Origin: Candidatus Segatella violae
GTDB lineage: Bacteria; Bacteroidota; Bacteroidia; Bacteroidales; Bacteroidaceae
DNA: 9,858 nucleotides
Assembly (NCBI GenBank): GCA_002440225.1
Contig: DJSH01000013.1
Coordinates: 20,030 to 29,887 of the forward strand
Direction of reading: 5' to 3'
Position 1 is the first letter of the stretch, and the number at the start of each line of letters is the position of its first letter. Below the pieces are notes generated by a model that had not been told where the DNA came from, did no database searches, and saw nothing but the letters and a program-made list of their open reading frames with translations. Position numbers and translations under genes: made by a program. This document shows, in pieces, positions 1-6,002 of this stretch.

Positions 1-311
1 GCGGCGATCTTGCAGTTACCCTTGAGGAGGTCCTCGCGAGTCATACCCTCCTTGCGAGGAGCACCACCAGAAGAGATGATATATTTAGCGCCAGTGAAAG
101 CTTCCTCTGGGTTAACTGTGTAAGTTACGTTAACGCCTGGGAATGCGCACTGCTGAATCTCATCGAATACACCATGAACGCCTGGCTCATAGATATCGTA
201 AAGACAAATGTTTGGAGTAAGGCCGAGCATCAAAGCGCTCTGAACCATGTTAGAACCAATCATACCGCCGGCACCGACGATCAAAAGCTTGTCATTAGTT
301 AAAAATTTCAT
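1..311 (-). CDS. mdh: Malate dehydrogenase, N-terminal part (runs off left edge)
   Basis: The reverse strand reads from an ATG at 311-309 through 103 complete codons with no stop, so the gene continues beyond the left edge. The product is an NAD-dependent malate dehydrogenase of the LDH/MDH superfamily, interconverting malate and oxaloacetate in the cytoplasm. A Rossmann dinucleotide-binding motif GAGGMIG lies at residues 13-19. An aspartate at residue 39, after the second strand (LYD), is where NAD-preferring enzymes hold an acidic residue. The segment GGAPRKEGMTRED (82-94) matches the mobile substrate loop, with Arg86 and Arg92 as expected dicarboxylate-binding residues. About two thirds of the usual length of roughly 310-330 residues is missing. 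The catalytic His-Asp pair lies outside the window, so malate rather than lactate specificity rests on overall resemblance to Bacteroidales malate dehydrogenases. No Shine-Dalgarno precedes the start. The gene is divergent from the aminopeptidase gene. Confidence 0.9.
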   Translation of the reverse strand, partial: MKFLTNDKLLIVGAGGMIGSNMVQSALMLGLTPNICLYDIYEPGVHGVFDEIQQCAFPGVNVTYTVNPEEAFTGAKYIISSGGAPRKEGMTREDLLKGNCKIA

Positions 312-405
312 AACTACAATTGTTTATTAAAATGTTTATAATCTTTTTCTCTACCGTAGCATAATGAAGTTGCTTGTAAAACACCTTCTTTTTGCTTTCC
401 GACCG

Positions 406-437
406 CAAAATTAATAAAAAGTAATGTAAATCGTGCA
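406..437 (-). promoter_or_regulatory. Possible promoter for mdh
   Basis: On the reverse strand TAATTTTG (413 to 406) matches the Bacteroidota -7 consensus TAnnTTTG and points toward mdh. It would give a leader of about 95 nt. No good TTTG or TTG is found at the expected 19-21 bp upstream, where only ATGC or TGCA lies near 434-438. The call therefore rests on the -7 element and the divergent gene layout. Confidence 0.4.
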
Positions 438-453
438 TTTATTTCCGCTTAAA

Positions 454-487
454 TTTGTTGTTAATTCTTAAAATTACTATCTTTGTA
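454..487 (+). promoter_or_regulatory. Promoter for the Xaa-Pro aminopeptidase gene
   Basis: TTTG (454-457), a 20-bp spacer and TATCTTTG (478-485) match the Bacteroidota -33/-7 promoter (TTTG, 19-21 bp, TAnnTTTG). The inferred transcription start is near 489-492, giving a leader of about 50 nt before the ATG at 544. It lies in the 232-bp gap between two divergent genes, which holds no other supported feature apart from the weaker mdh promoter. Confidence 0.75.
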
Positions 488-543
488 ATCTCTAATTAGC
501 AAAATGCTATAAATATAAATAGGTAAACATAAAATATAAGACA

Positions 544-2334
544 ATGAAGAATATTATCAACCAACGATTGGAAAGCTTGAGGGAAGTGATGAGACGTGAG
601 CATCTTAGTGCTTTCATATTCCCTAGTACTGATGCACATCAAAGTGAGTATGTGGCTGCCCATTGGCAGGGAAGAGCTTGGATTTCTGGCTTTAATGGCT
701 CTGCCGGTACTGCGGTTGTTACTTTGCACTCTGCGGCGTTATGGACTGATTCTCGATATTTCCTGGCGGCAGAAGAGCAGCTCCAGGGTACAGAGTATCA
801 GCTTATGAAGCTAAAGGTGGAAGGTACCCCTACTATCGCAGAATGGCTTTCGAGGGAACTTGCCGAAGTAGACTCTCCTGAAGTTGGGTTGGATGGCATG
901 GTGAATTCTTTCCGTGCTACATCTTCTTTGATTTCAGAACTTCGTAAGGCTGCGGGCATTACGGTGCGTACCAACTTCGATCCGTTGAAGCAAATTTGGA
1001 AAGATCGTCCTTCCATTCCGGAAAATCCTGTCGAAATACAGCCTTTGGAATATGCTGGTGAGGAGGCCAAATCTAAAATAGCTCGTATTCGCAAGGCTCT
1101 GAGAGCTCTGCATGCTGATGGCATGTTGGTCTCTGCACTTGATGACATTGCGTGGACTCTCAACTTGCGTGGTACTGATGTGCATTGCAACCCAGTTTTT
1201 GTAAGCTATTTGCTTATAGCCGAAGACAACGTGTCTCTGTTTGTTGATGAGTCAAAAGTATCAAGAGAGGTTGAGACTTATTTACGGCATTTGGGCGTTT
1301 CTCTATATAATTATAATAAGGTGGAGGAAGGGCTAAGAAAATATGCTGGATATAATATATTGCTTGATGGCGATGAAACCAGCTATTATCTTTGGAAAAC
1401 CGTGAGATGTCAGGAAATCGTAGATGCAAAATCGCCTATTCCAGCAATGAAGGCTATCAAAAATGCTGTGGAGATACAGGGCTACCGAAGAGCAATGCTT
1501 AGAGATGGGGTGGCTATGGTTAAGTTTTTAAAATGGTTGAAACCTGCTGTTGCTGCAGGAGGACAGACGGAAATGTCTATTGATAGAAAATTGACTAGCC
1601 TCCGTGCGGAGCAAGAATTGTTTAGGGGGATTTCTTTCGACACAATAGCTGGCTATGCGGCTCATGGTGCCATCGTCCATTATGAGGCAACTCCGGAAAC
1701 CGATTCCGTCTTGCGACCTGAAGGCTTGATCTTGATAGACTCGGGGGCTCAATACCAAGATGGCACCACAGATATAACTCGTACGATTGCGTTAGGACCT
1801 GTTACCGAGGAAATGAAGCATGTTTATACCTTGGTGCTGAAGGCTCACATTCAGTTGGAACTGGTCAAGTTTCCTGATGGGGCATCTGGTACTCAACTGG
1901 ATGCTGTCGGAAGGGAGTGCATGTGGCGCGAAGGCTTTAATTTCTTGCATGGTACTGGTCATGGTGTTGGCTCTTATCTAAATGTACATGAAGGACCTCA
2001 CCAAATCAGGATGGAATGGATGCCAGCTCCGCTCCGTGCTGGAATGACTCTCACAGACGAGCCGGGCTTGTATCTCGCTGGAAAATTTGGTGTGAGAACG
2101 GAAAATACAGTACTTATTACAAGTTATATGGAGACGGAATTTGGCAAGTTCCTTCAGATAGAACCATTGACGCTTTGTCCAATAGACACAACCCCGATAG
2201 ATTTGTCAATGTTGGAAGCTGAGGAGGTGAAATGGCTGAATGATTATCATAAGGTGGTTTGCGAAAAACTTTCTCCATTGCTCGATGATGAAGAGAAAAA
2301 ATGGCTAAAAAATGCAACAAAACCCATAAAATGA
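544..2334 (+). CDS. Xaa-Pro aminopeptidase (aminopeptidase P, M24B family, long form)
   Basis: This is a 596-residue cytoplasmic metallopeptidase expected to remove N-terminal residues that precede proline. The length and architecture fit the long, eukaryote-like aminopeptidase P (human XPNPEP1 type) rather than the roughly 440-residue E. coli PepP. It has two creatinase-type N-terminal domains (about 1-130 and 150-300), then the pita-bread catalytic domain (about 310-530) and a short C-terminal M24 extension. The five metal ligands are all visible: Asp399 (LIDSGAQY), Asp410 (TTDITRT), His473 (HGTGHGVG), Glu506 (TDEPG) and Glu520 (VRTEN). His482 in NVHEGP is the likely catalytic histidine. 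It should therefore be an active dinuclear, probably manganese, enzyme. No signal peptide is seen. The ATG at 544 was chosen because it fits the promoter and family start; there is no Shine-Dalgarno. It appears monocistronic, since the next gene has its own promoter. Confidence 0.93.
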   Translation: MKNIINQRLESLREVMRREHLSAFIFPSTDAHQSEYVAAHWQGRAWISGFNGSAGTAVVTLHSAALWTDSRYFLAAEEQLQGTEYQLMKLKVEGTPTIAEWLSRELAEVDSPEVGLDGMVNSFRATSSLISELRKAAGITVRTNFDPLKQIWKDRPSIPENPVEIQPLEYAGEEAKSKIARIRKALRALHADGMLVSALDDIAWTLNLRGTDVHCNPVFVSYLLIAEDNVSLFVDESKVSREVETYLRHLGVSLYNYNKVEEGLRKYAGYNILLDGDETSYYLWKTVRCQEIVDAKSPIPAMKAIKNAVEIQGYRRAMLRDGVAMVKFLKWLKPAVAAGGQTEMSIDRKLTSLRAEQELFRGISFDTIAGYAAHGAIVHYEATPETDSVLRPEGLILIDSGAQYQDGTTDITRTIALGPVTEEMKHVYTLVLKAHIQLELVKFPDGASGTQLDAVGRECMWREGFNFLHGTGHGVGSYLNVHEGPHQIRMEWMPAPLRAGMTLTDEPGLYLAGKFGVRTENTVLITSYMETEFGKFLQIEPLTLCPIDTTPIDLSMLEAEEVKWLNDYHKVVCEKLSPLLDDEEKKWLKNATKPIK

Positions 2335-2364
2335 ACATTTTAGAGCAAAAAAACGGTTAAAAGC

Positions 2365-2395
2365 TTGGTAGTTTGACAAATAAGATGTAATTTTG
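2365..2395 (+). promoter_or_regulatory. Promoter for rpsU
   Basis: TTG (2365-2367), a 20-bp spacer and TAATTTTG (2388-2395) form a Bacteroidota -33/-7 pair. The upstream part is the 12-nt block TTGGTAGTTTGA (2365-2376), repeated at the same distance from the -7 element in the xerC promoter. The expected transcription start near 2399-2402 gives a leader of about 70 nt before rpsU. Confidence 0.75.
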
Positions 2396-2471
2396 CACCC
2401 GCAAATTGTGGCATCGTGCCCTTTTCGCTTAGAATAACATAAGTTTAACATAATAAATTAAAAGCAAAAAA

Positions 2472-2663
2472 ATGATTATTGTACCAGTTAAAGACGGTGA
2501 GAACATCGAGAGAGCTCTCAAGAAGTTTAAGAGAAAATTCGAAAAGACAGGTGTTGTTAAGGAGCTTCGTGCTCGTCAGCAGTATGACAAGCCTTCTGTT
2601 TTGAAGCGTCTCAAGATGGAACACGCCATCTACGTACAGCAGTTGCGCGCAAACGAGGAATAA
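2472..2663 (+). CDS. rpsU: Small ribosomal subunit protein bS21
   Basis: This 63-residue basic protein starts MIIVPVKDGENIERALKKFK and continues through the family's RRKFEKTGV-like helix, here KRKFEKTGVVKELRAR at 24-39. That is a full-length bS21. The protein sits on the 30S platform near the 3' end of 16S rRNA. In Bacteroidota ribosomes it helps hold the anti-Shine-Dalgarno tail in a pocket with bS18 and bS6, which explains why most genes of the phylum lack Shine-Dalgarno sequences. The start is preceded only by an A-rich tract (AAAAGCAAAAAA). This is notable because rpsU of some other Bacteroidota (Flavobacterium johnsoniae) is reported to have a strong Shine-Dalgarno as part of an autoregulatory loop. 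It has its own promoter, and a separate promoter follows it before xerC. No clear terminator is seen in the 79-bp gap. Confidence 0.96.
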   Translation: MIIVPVKDGENIERALKKFKRKFEKTGVVKELRARQQYDKPSVLKRLKMEHAIYVQQLRANEE

Positions 2664-2684
2664 TATTAAAAAATCCTCAAAAAA

Positions 2685-2716
2685 TTTGGTAGTTTGAATT
2701 TATTTTCGTAATTTCG
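2685..2716 (+). promoter_or_regulatory. Promoter for xerC-hpf
   Basis: TTTG (2685-2688), a 20-bp spacer and TAATTTCG (2709-2716, one mismatch to TAnnTTTG) form the pair. The block TTGGTAGTTTGA (2686-2697) is identical to that in the rpsU promoter and sits at the same distance from the -7 element. The inferred start near 2720-2724 leaves a leader of only about 20 nt before xerC. hpf follows xerC by 22 bp and probably shares this transcript. Confidence 0.7.
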
Positions 2717-2742
2717 TTGCCGAATATAAAAAGTGCAACGTT

Positions 2743-3627
2743 ATGTTGAATGTAGACAAGTTCTTGGAATATCTGCGATGCGAGTTGAATAGGTCGCAAA
2801 AAACGGTAGATAGCTATTGTGAAGACTTAAAACTCTTCGAGGAATATGCTAGGGGCTTGTCTGACTCCTTTTGCTGGGAATCCGTTGATACGGATATGAT
2901 TCGCGATTGGATGGAGCATATGGTGGACGAAGGCAATAGCCCGGCTTCTGTTTCGAGGCGCTTGAGTGCCATCAAAATGTTCTACCGTTTCGCTTTGGCG
3001 AGAAAGTTCGTGGAGTCAGACCCGGCACGTCGCATAAAAGGACCTAAGAAAGGAAAACAATTGCCGCAGTTCTTAAAGGAATCGCAGATGGACGAGCTCC
3101 TTGATAGGCAAAAATGGGGATGTGATTATAAAGATGTACGCGCACGTACTATTATAATGATGTTCTACGAAACCGGAATGCGATTGTCTGAACTCGTTAA
3201 TCTAGACGATGGCGATGTGAATCTCGTTAATCGTGAGATCAAGGTGACAGGAAAGGGAAATAAACAACGTATCGTTCCCTTTGGCGACGAGCTGGAAAAA
3301 ACAATTCGTGAATATCTAGCTTTGCGAGACCAGACGTTAGACTGTCATTCGGAGGCTTTTATGCTTTCTGAAGGCGGTGGACGAATGAGCCCGGAGAGTA
3401 TTAGATGTATCGTGAAGGAAAACCTCGCAAAGGTCTGCTCGTTGAAAAAGAAAAGCCCGCATGTGTTGAGGCATACATTCGCTACAGCGATGTTGAATCA
3501 TAATGCAGGTATAGAAAATTTGAAAAAACTGCTTGGACATGCAAAGCTTTCGACAACCGAGATCTATACGCATACAACGTTCGAGCAACTAAAACGAGTT
3601 TATAATAAAGCCCATCCTAGGGCGTAA
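2743..3627 (+). CDS. xerC: Tyrosine recombinase of the XerC/XerD type
   Basis: This 294-residue site-specific recombinase is expected to resolve chromosome dimers at dif during cell division. The N-terminal SAM-like core-binding domain spans about 1-85 and includes SPASVSRRLSAIKMFYRFAL (65-84). The catalytic domain spans about 105-290. All six active-site residues are in place: Arg147 (TGMRLSEL), Lys171 (TGKGNKQR), His240 and Arg243 (HVLRHTFAT), His266 (LLGHAKLSTTE) and nucleophile Tyr275 (EIYTHT). Spacing and length match E. coli XerC and XerD (about 298 residues), not phage or ICE integrases, which are usually 350-450 residues with extra N-terminal domains. XerC versus XerD cannot be settled from this copy alone; xerC follows the usual naming at this locus. 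Codon choice is less biased than in the ribosomal genes around it. The ATG at 2743 has no Shine-Dalgarno. hpf follows at 22 bp. Confidence 0.9.
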   Translation: MLNVDKFLEYLRCELNRSQKTVDSYCEDLKLFEEYARGLSDSFCWESVDTDMIRDWMEHMVDEGNSPASVSRRLSAIKMFYRFALARKFVESDPARRIKGPKKGKQLPQFLKESQMDELLDRQKWGCDYKDVRARTIIMMFYETGMRLSELVNLDDGDVNLVNREIKVTGKGNKQRIVPFGDELEKTIREYLALRDQTLDCHSEAFMLSEGGGRMSPESIRCIVKENLAKVCSLKKKSPHVLRHTFATAMLNHNAGIENLKKLLGHAKLSTTEIYTHTTFEQLKRVYNKAHPRA

Positions 3628-3639
3628 CCTTTTAAAATT

Positions 3640-3645
3640 GGAGGT
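3640..3645 (+). promoter_or_regulatory. Strong Shine-Dalgarno sequence for hpf
   Basis: GGAGGT lies four bases before the ATG at 3650 and is complementary to the conserved CCUCC tail of 16S rRNA. It decides the start: an upstream in-frame TTG at 3638 would place this motif inside the coding region. No other gene in the window has a comparable site; nusG has only GAGGA and the rest have A-rich or unrelated sequence. Confidence 0.85.
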
Positions 3646-3649
3646 CACT

Positions 3650-3949
3650 ATGGAAATTAAAATTCAGTCGATTCATTTCGACGCTACCGAGAAGTTACAG
3701 GCGTTTATCGAGAAGAAAGTCGCCAAGTTAGAAAAAACTTATGAAGATATACAGAAAGTAGAGGTGCAATTAAAGGTCGTGAAGCCTGCTACCGCTCTGA
3801 ATAAAGAAGTTCACTTGGAGGTCGCTGTTCCTGGAACCAAGTTGTTCGTAGAGAAAACATGCGATACTTTTGAGGAGGGAATCGATCAGGCGGTGGATTC
3901 TATGAAGGTGCAATTGACCAAATTTAAAGAAAAAACAAGAAATCGATAA
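3650..3949 (+). CDS. hpf: Ribosome hibernation promoting factor, short form (HPF/RaiA, sigma-54 modulation family)
   Basis: This 99-residue protein starts MEIKIQSIHFDATEKLQAFI. It has the beta-alpha-beta-beta-beta-alpha pattern of the HPF/YfiA family: first strand 2-8, first helix about 13-31, strands across about 37-73 (VEVQLKVVK, EVHLEVAVPG, KLFVEKTCD), and a last helix about 76-95 ending in a basic tail (KFKEKTRNR). The family binds the 30S decoding channel of idle ribosomes, blocking mRNA and tRNA and, in the short form, supporting 100S dimers or stable 70S. It lacks the C-terminal dimerisation domain of the long form. I place the start at ATG 3650, not an in-frame TTG at 3638, because the upstream codons are the Shine-Dalgarno itself. 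It lies 22 bp after xerC and close to rpsU. No strong terminator follows; the next 15-20 bases are A-rich and merge into the tRNA promoter. Confidence 0.93.
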   Translation: MEIKIQSIHFDATEKLQAFIEKKVAKLEKTYEDIQKVEVQLKVVKPATALNKEVHLEVAVPGTKLFVEKTCDTFEEGIDQAVDSMKVQLTKFKEKTRNR

Positions 3950-3966
3950 AAAAAATACGAAAAAAT

Positions 3967-3997
3967 TTTGTTGATTCAAAAAATAGTTGTATCTTTG
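3967..3997 (+). promoter_or_regulatory. Strong promoter for the tRNA array and tuf
   Basis: TTTG (3967-3970), a 19-bp spacer and TATCTTTG (3990-3997) are a full match to the Bacteroidota -33/-7 consensus, in the form typical of stable-RNA promoters. No other promoter-like pair is seen between here and tuf, and the tRNA spacers are only 13, 10 and 14 bp. The four tRNAs and tuf are therefore probably one transcript. Confidence 0.85.
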
Positions 3998-4048
3998 CAG
4001 CCGTTTTCCGATAGATGGAATTTAAGTCGTATTACGGCTGTAAAGATT

Positions 4049-4122
4049 GCCTCTTTAGCTCAGTTGGCCAGAGCACGTGATTTGTAATCTCGGGGTCGTT
4101 GGTTCGAATCCGACAAGAGGCT
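4049..4122 (+). tRNA. tRNA-Thr (anticodon TGT)
   Basis: The cloverleaf folds completely. Acceptor arms are 4049-4055 and 4115-4121 with discriminator T4122, the D stem is GCTC/GAGC, and the anticodon loop TTTGTAA (4081-4087) holds TGT at 4083-4085. The T arm is GTTGG-TTCGAAT-CCGAC. CCA is not encoded. The anticodon stem CGTGA/TCTCG has an internal U-U mismatch (4078 with 4090). This is the first gene of the array behind the promoter at 3967-3997. Confidence 0.96.
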
Positions 4123-4135
4123 CAAGCAAAGATTA

Positions 4136-4217
4136 GGGTGGTTACCAGAGTGGCCAAATGGGGCAGACTGTAAATCTGCTGGCTATGCCTTCGGTGGTTC
4201 GAATCCATCACCACCCA
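4136..4217 (+). tRNA. tRNA-Tyr (anticodon GTA)
   Basis: This is an 82-nt class II tRNA with a long variable arm (about 4180-4192). Acceptor arms are GGGTGGT (4136-4142) and ACCACCC (4210-4216), with discriminator A4217. Anticodon stem GCAGA/TCTGC encloses the loop CTGTAAA, with GTA at 4170-4172. CCA is not encoded. It lies 13 bp after tRNA-Thr. Confidence 0.96.
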
Positions 4218-4227
4218 CATCTTACAA

Positions 4228-4300
4228 GCGGAAATAGCTCAGTTGATAGAGCACTAGCCTTCCAAGCTGGGGGTCGCGGGTTTGAGCCCCGTTTTCCGCT
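4228..4300 (+). tRNA. tRNA-Gly (anticodon TCC)
   Basis: Acceptor arms are GCGGAAA (4228-4234) and TTTCCGC (4293-4299), with discriminator T4300. D stem is GCTC/GAGC. Anticodon loop CTTCCAA holds TCC at 4261-4263. The T loop reads TTTGAGC, a mild variant of the usual TTCGANN. CCA is not encoded. Confidence 0.96.
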
Positions 4301-4314
4301 CAATTTATTAACTT

Positions 4315-4386
<72 letters not shown>

Positions 4387-4452
4387 CTATCGTTCTAGTG
4401 TTAGGATGGTAGAGGAACAGATTATTCATTTATATAAATAAAAAGAAAAGCT

Positions 4453-5649
4453 ATGGCTAAAGAAGAATTCGTGCGTACCAAACCGCATGTTAACATTGGT
4501 ACAATTGGTCATGTTGACCATGGTAAGACTACTCTGACCGCTGCTATCTCTAAGGTTTTGAATGAGAAGCTCGGTACATCTGAGGAGGTTAAGTCTTTCG
4601 ATCAGATTGATAATGCTCCTGAGGAGAAAGAGCGTGGTATCACTATCAACTCTGCTCACATTGAGTATGAGACAGCAAAGCGTCACTATGCACACGTTGA
4701 CTGTCCTGGACACGCTGACTATGTAAAGAACATGGTTACTGGTGCTGCTCAGATGGATGGTGCTATCTTGGTAGTTGCTGCTACTGATGGTCCTATGCCA
4801 CAGACACGTGAGCACGTACTTCTTGCACGTCAGGTAAACGTACCTCGCTTGGTTGTTTTCTTGAACAAGTGCGATATGGTTGATGACGAGGAAATGCTTG
4901 AGCTCGTTGAAATGGAGGTTCGTGAGATCCTCGAGCAGTACGGTTATGAGGAGGATACTCCAATCATCCGTGGTTCTGCACTCGGTGCTTTGAACGGCGT
5001 TGAGAAGTGGGTTAAGTCTGTTGAGACTTTGATGGACACTGTTGACGAGTGGATTCAGGAGCCTGAGCGTGAGGTTGACAAGCCATTCTTGATGCCTATC
5101 GAGGATGTATTCTCAATCACAGGTCGTGGTACTGTTGCTACAGGTCGTATCGAGACTGGTCGTTGCAAGGTAGGTGACGAGGTTCAGTTGCTCGGCCTTG
5201 GTGAGGACAAGAAGTCTGTCATCACTGGTGTTGAGATGTTCCGTAAGGTACTCGCTGAGGGTGAGGCAGGTGATAACGTAGGTTTGCTTCTCCGTGGTAT
5301 CGATAAGGCAGAGGTTAAGCGTGGTATGGTTGTCGTACACCCAGGAGCTATCACTCCTCACGATCACTTCAAGGCATCTATCTATGTTTTGAAGAAGGAA
5401 GAGGGTGGTCGTCATACTCCATTCGGTAACAAGTATCGTCCACAGTTCTACCTCCGTACAATGGATTGTACAGGTGAGATCAAGCTTCCAGAGGGAGTTG
5501 AGATGGTAATGCCTGGTGATAACGTTGAGATCGAGGTTGAATTGATCTACAAGGTTGCTTTGAACGAGGGTCTTCGTTTCGCTATCCGTGAGGGTGGTCG
5601 TACCGTAGGTTCTGGTCAGATTACACAGATCCTTGACGATATCAAGTAA
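4453..5649 (+). CDS. tuf: Translation elongation factor EF-Tu
   Basis: This 398-residue GTPase delivers aminoacyl-tRNA to the ribosomal A site as a ternary complex with GTP. The G domain shows the P-loop GHVDHGKT (19-26), switch I ending in KERGITIN, switch II DCPGH (83-87, with His87 the catalytic histidine equivalent to E. coli His84), NKCD (138-141) for guanine and the GSAL motif near 174-177. Beta-barrel domains 2 and 3 follow from about residue 210, with GRGTVATGRIE and a typical C-terminal GGRTVGSGQI. Length matches the family. Codon use is strongly biased (GGT, CGT, GCT), as expected for one of the most abundant proteins. Translation starts at an ATG preceded by A-rich AAAAGAAAAGCT without a Shine-Dalgarno. 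It is probably co-transcribed with the four upstream tRNAs, and its transcript appears bounded by the hairpin at 5679-5710. Confidence 0.98.
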   Translation: MAKEEFVRTKPHVNIGTIGHVDHGKTTLTAAISKVLNEKLGTSEEVKSFDQIDNAPEEKERGITINSAHIEYETAKRHYAHVDCPGHADYVKNMVTGAAQMDGAILVVAATDGPMPQTREHVLLARQVNVPRLVVFLNKCDMVDDEEMLELVEMEVREILEQYGYEEDTPIIRGSALGALNGVEKWVKSVETLMDTVDEWIQEPEREVDKPFLMPIEDVFSITGRGTVATGRIETGRCKVGDEVQLLGLGEDKKSVITGVEMFRKVLAEGEAGDNVGLLLRGIDKAEVKRGMVVVHPGAITPHDHFKASIYVLKKEEGGRHTPFGNKYRPQFYLRTMDCTGEIKLPEGVEMVMPGDNVEIEVELIYKVALNEGLRFAIREGGRTVGSGQITQILDDIK

Positions 5650-5678
5650 TTTTAGAATAGTCTAATTTACTATATATT

Positions 5679-5710
5679 AACTCCCGCTTCTGCGGAAGCG
5701 GGAGTTTTCT
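5679..5710 (+). terminator. Terminator-like hairpin after tuf, abutting tRNA-Trp
   Basis: A perfect 12-bp stem pairs AACTCCCGCTTC (5679-5690) with GAAGCGGGAGTT (5695-5706) around a TGCG loop, followed by TTCT. With the terminal A-U pairs opened, the T tract is TTTTCT. It lies 29 bp after the tuf stop, the classic place for intrinsic termination. The T tract ends exactly one base before tRNA-Trp, and no promoter is visible in between, so it is probably leaky or doubles as an RNA-processing signal. Confidence 0.75.
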
Positions 5711-5783
5711 ACGGGTTTAGCTCAGTTGGTAGAGCACTGGTCTCCAAAACCAGGTGTCGAGGGTTCGAGCCCTTCAACCCGTG
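5711..5783 (+). tRNA. tRNA-Trp (anticodon CCA)
   Basis: Acceptor arms are ACGGGTT (5711-5717) and AACCCGT (5776-5782), with discriminator G5783 as expected for tRNA-Trp. D stem is GCTC/GAGC. Anticodon stem CTGGT/ACCAG encloses CTCCAAA, with CCA at 5744-5746. The 3' CCA tail is not encoded. It sits between tuf and secE, 16 bp before secE, a placement common outside the Gammaproteobacteria. Confidence 0.97.
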
Positions 5784-5799
5784 CTAATTAGAAGATAAT

Positions 5800-5988
5800 A
5801 TGAATAAAATAGTAAATTATTGCAAGGCATGTTACGATGAACTTGCGCATAAGACTACTTGGCCATCACGTGCCGAACTTACTCATAGTGCAATGGTTGT
5901 ATTATCTGCTTCCCTAGTCATTGCATTGGTGGTGTTCGCGATGGATTCTGTATTCAAAGCCTTTATGGGCGTAGTTTATCCAGGTTAA
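5800..5988 (+). CDS. secE: Preprotein translocase subunit SecE
   Basis: This 62-residue inner-membrane protein is the essential small clamp subunit of the SecYEG translocon. It has the short, single-span form found in most bacteria (E. coli SecE has three spans). A cytoplasmic amphipathic helix (about 1-18) leads to the conserved KTTWPSRAEL motif (18-27), followed by one hydrophobic segment (about 31-55, with MVVLSASLVIALVVFAM) and a short periplasmic tail. The start ATG has only a weak AGAAG upstream. It lies between tRNA-Trp and nusG (14-bp gap to nusG), the near-universal secE-nusG pairing. Confidence 0.93.
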   Translation: MNKIVNYCKACYDELAHKTTWPSRAELTHSAMVVLSASLVIALVVFAMDSVFKAFMGVVYPG

Positions 5989-6002
5989 TTTTTTGAGGAA
6001 AA

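Noticed and set aside
2395..2420. Hairpin in the rpsU leader as an autoregulatory element
   Set aside because: CCGC/GTGG (2399-2402 with 2408-2411) plus outer GCAC/GTGC needs a 4-nt bulge, and the outer left arm overlaps the promoter, so it is probably not transcribed. Too weak to call.
3638..3949. Longer hpf reading frame starting at TTG 3638
   Set aside because: The extra four codons are the GGAGGT ribosome-binding site itself; ATG 3650 gives the family-typical start MEIKIQ.
5650..5710. Promoter for tRNA-Trp/secE
   Set aside because: TAATTTAC near 5664 lacks the TTTG core and a -33 element, and it would be followed by the terminator hairpin before the tRNA.
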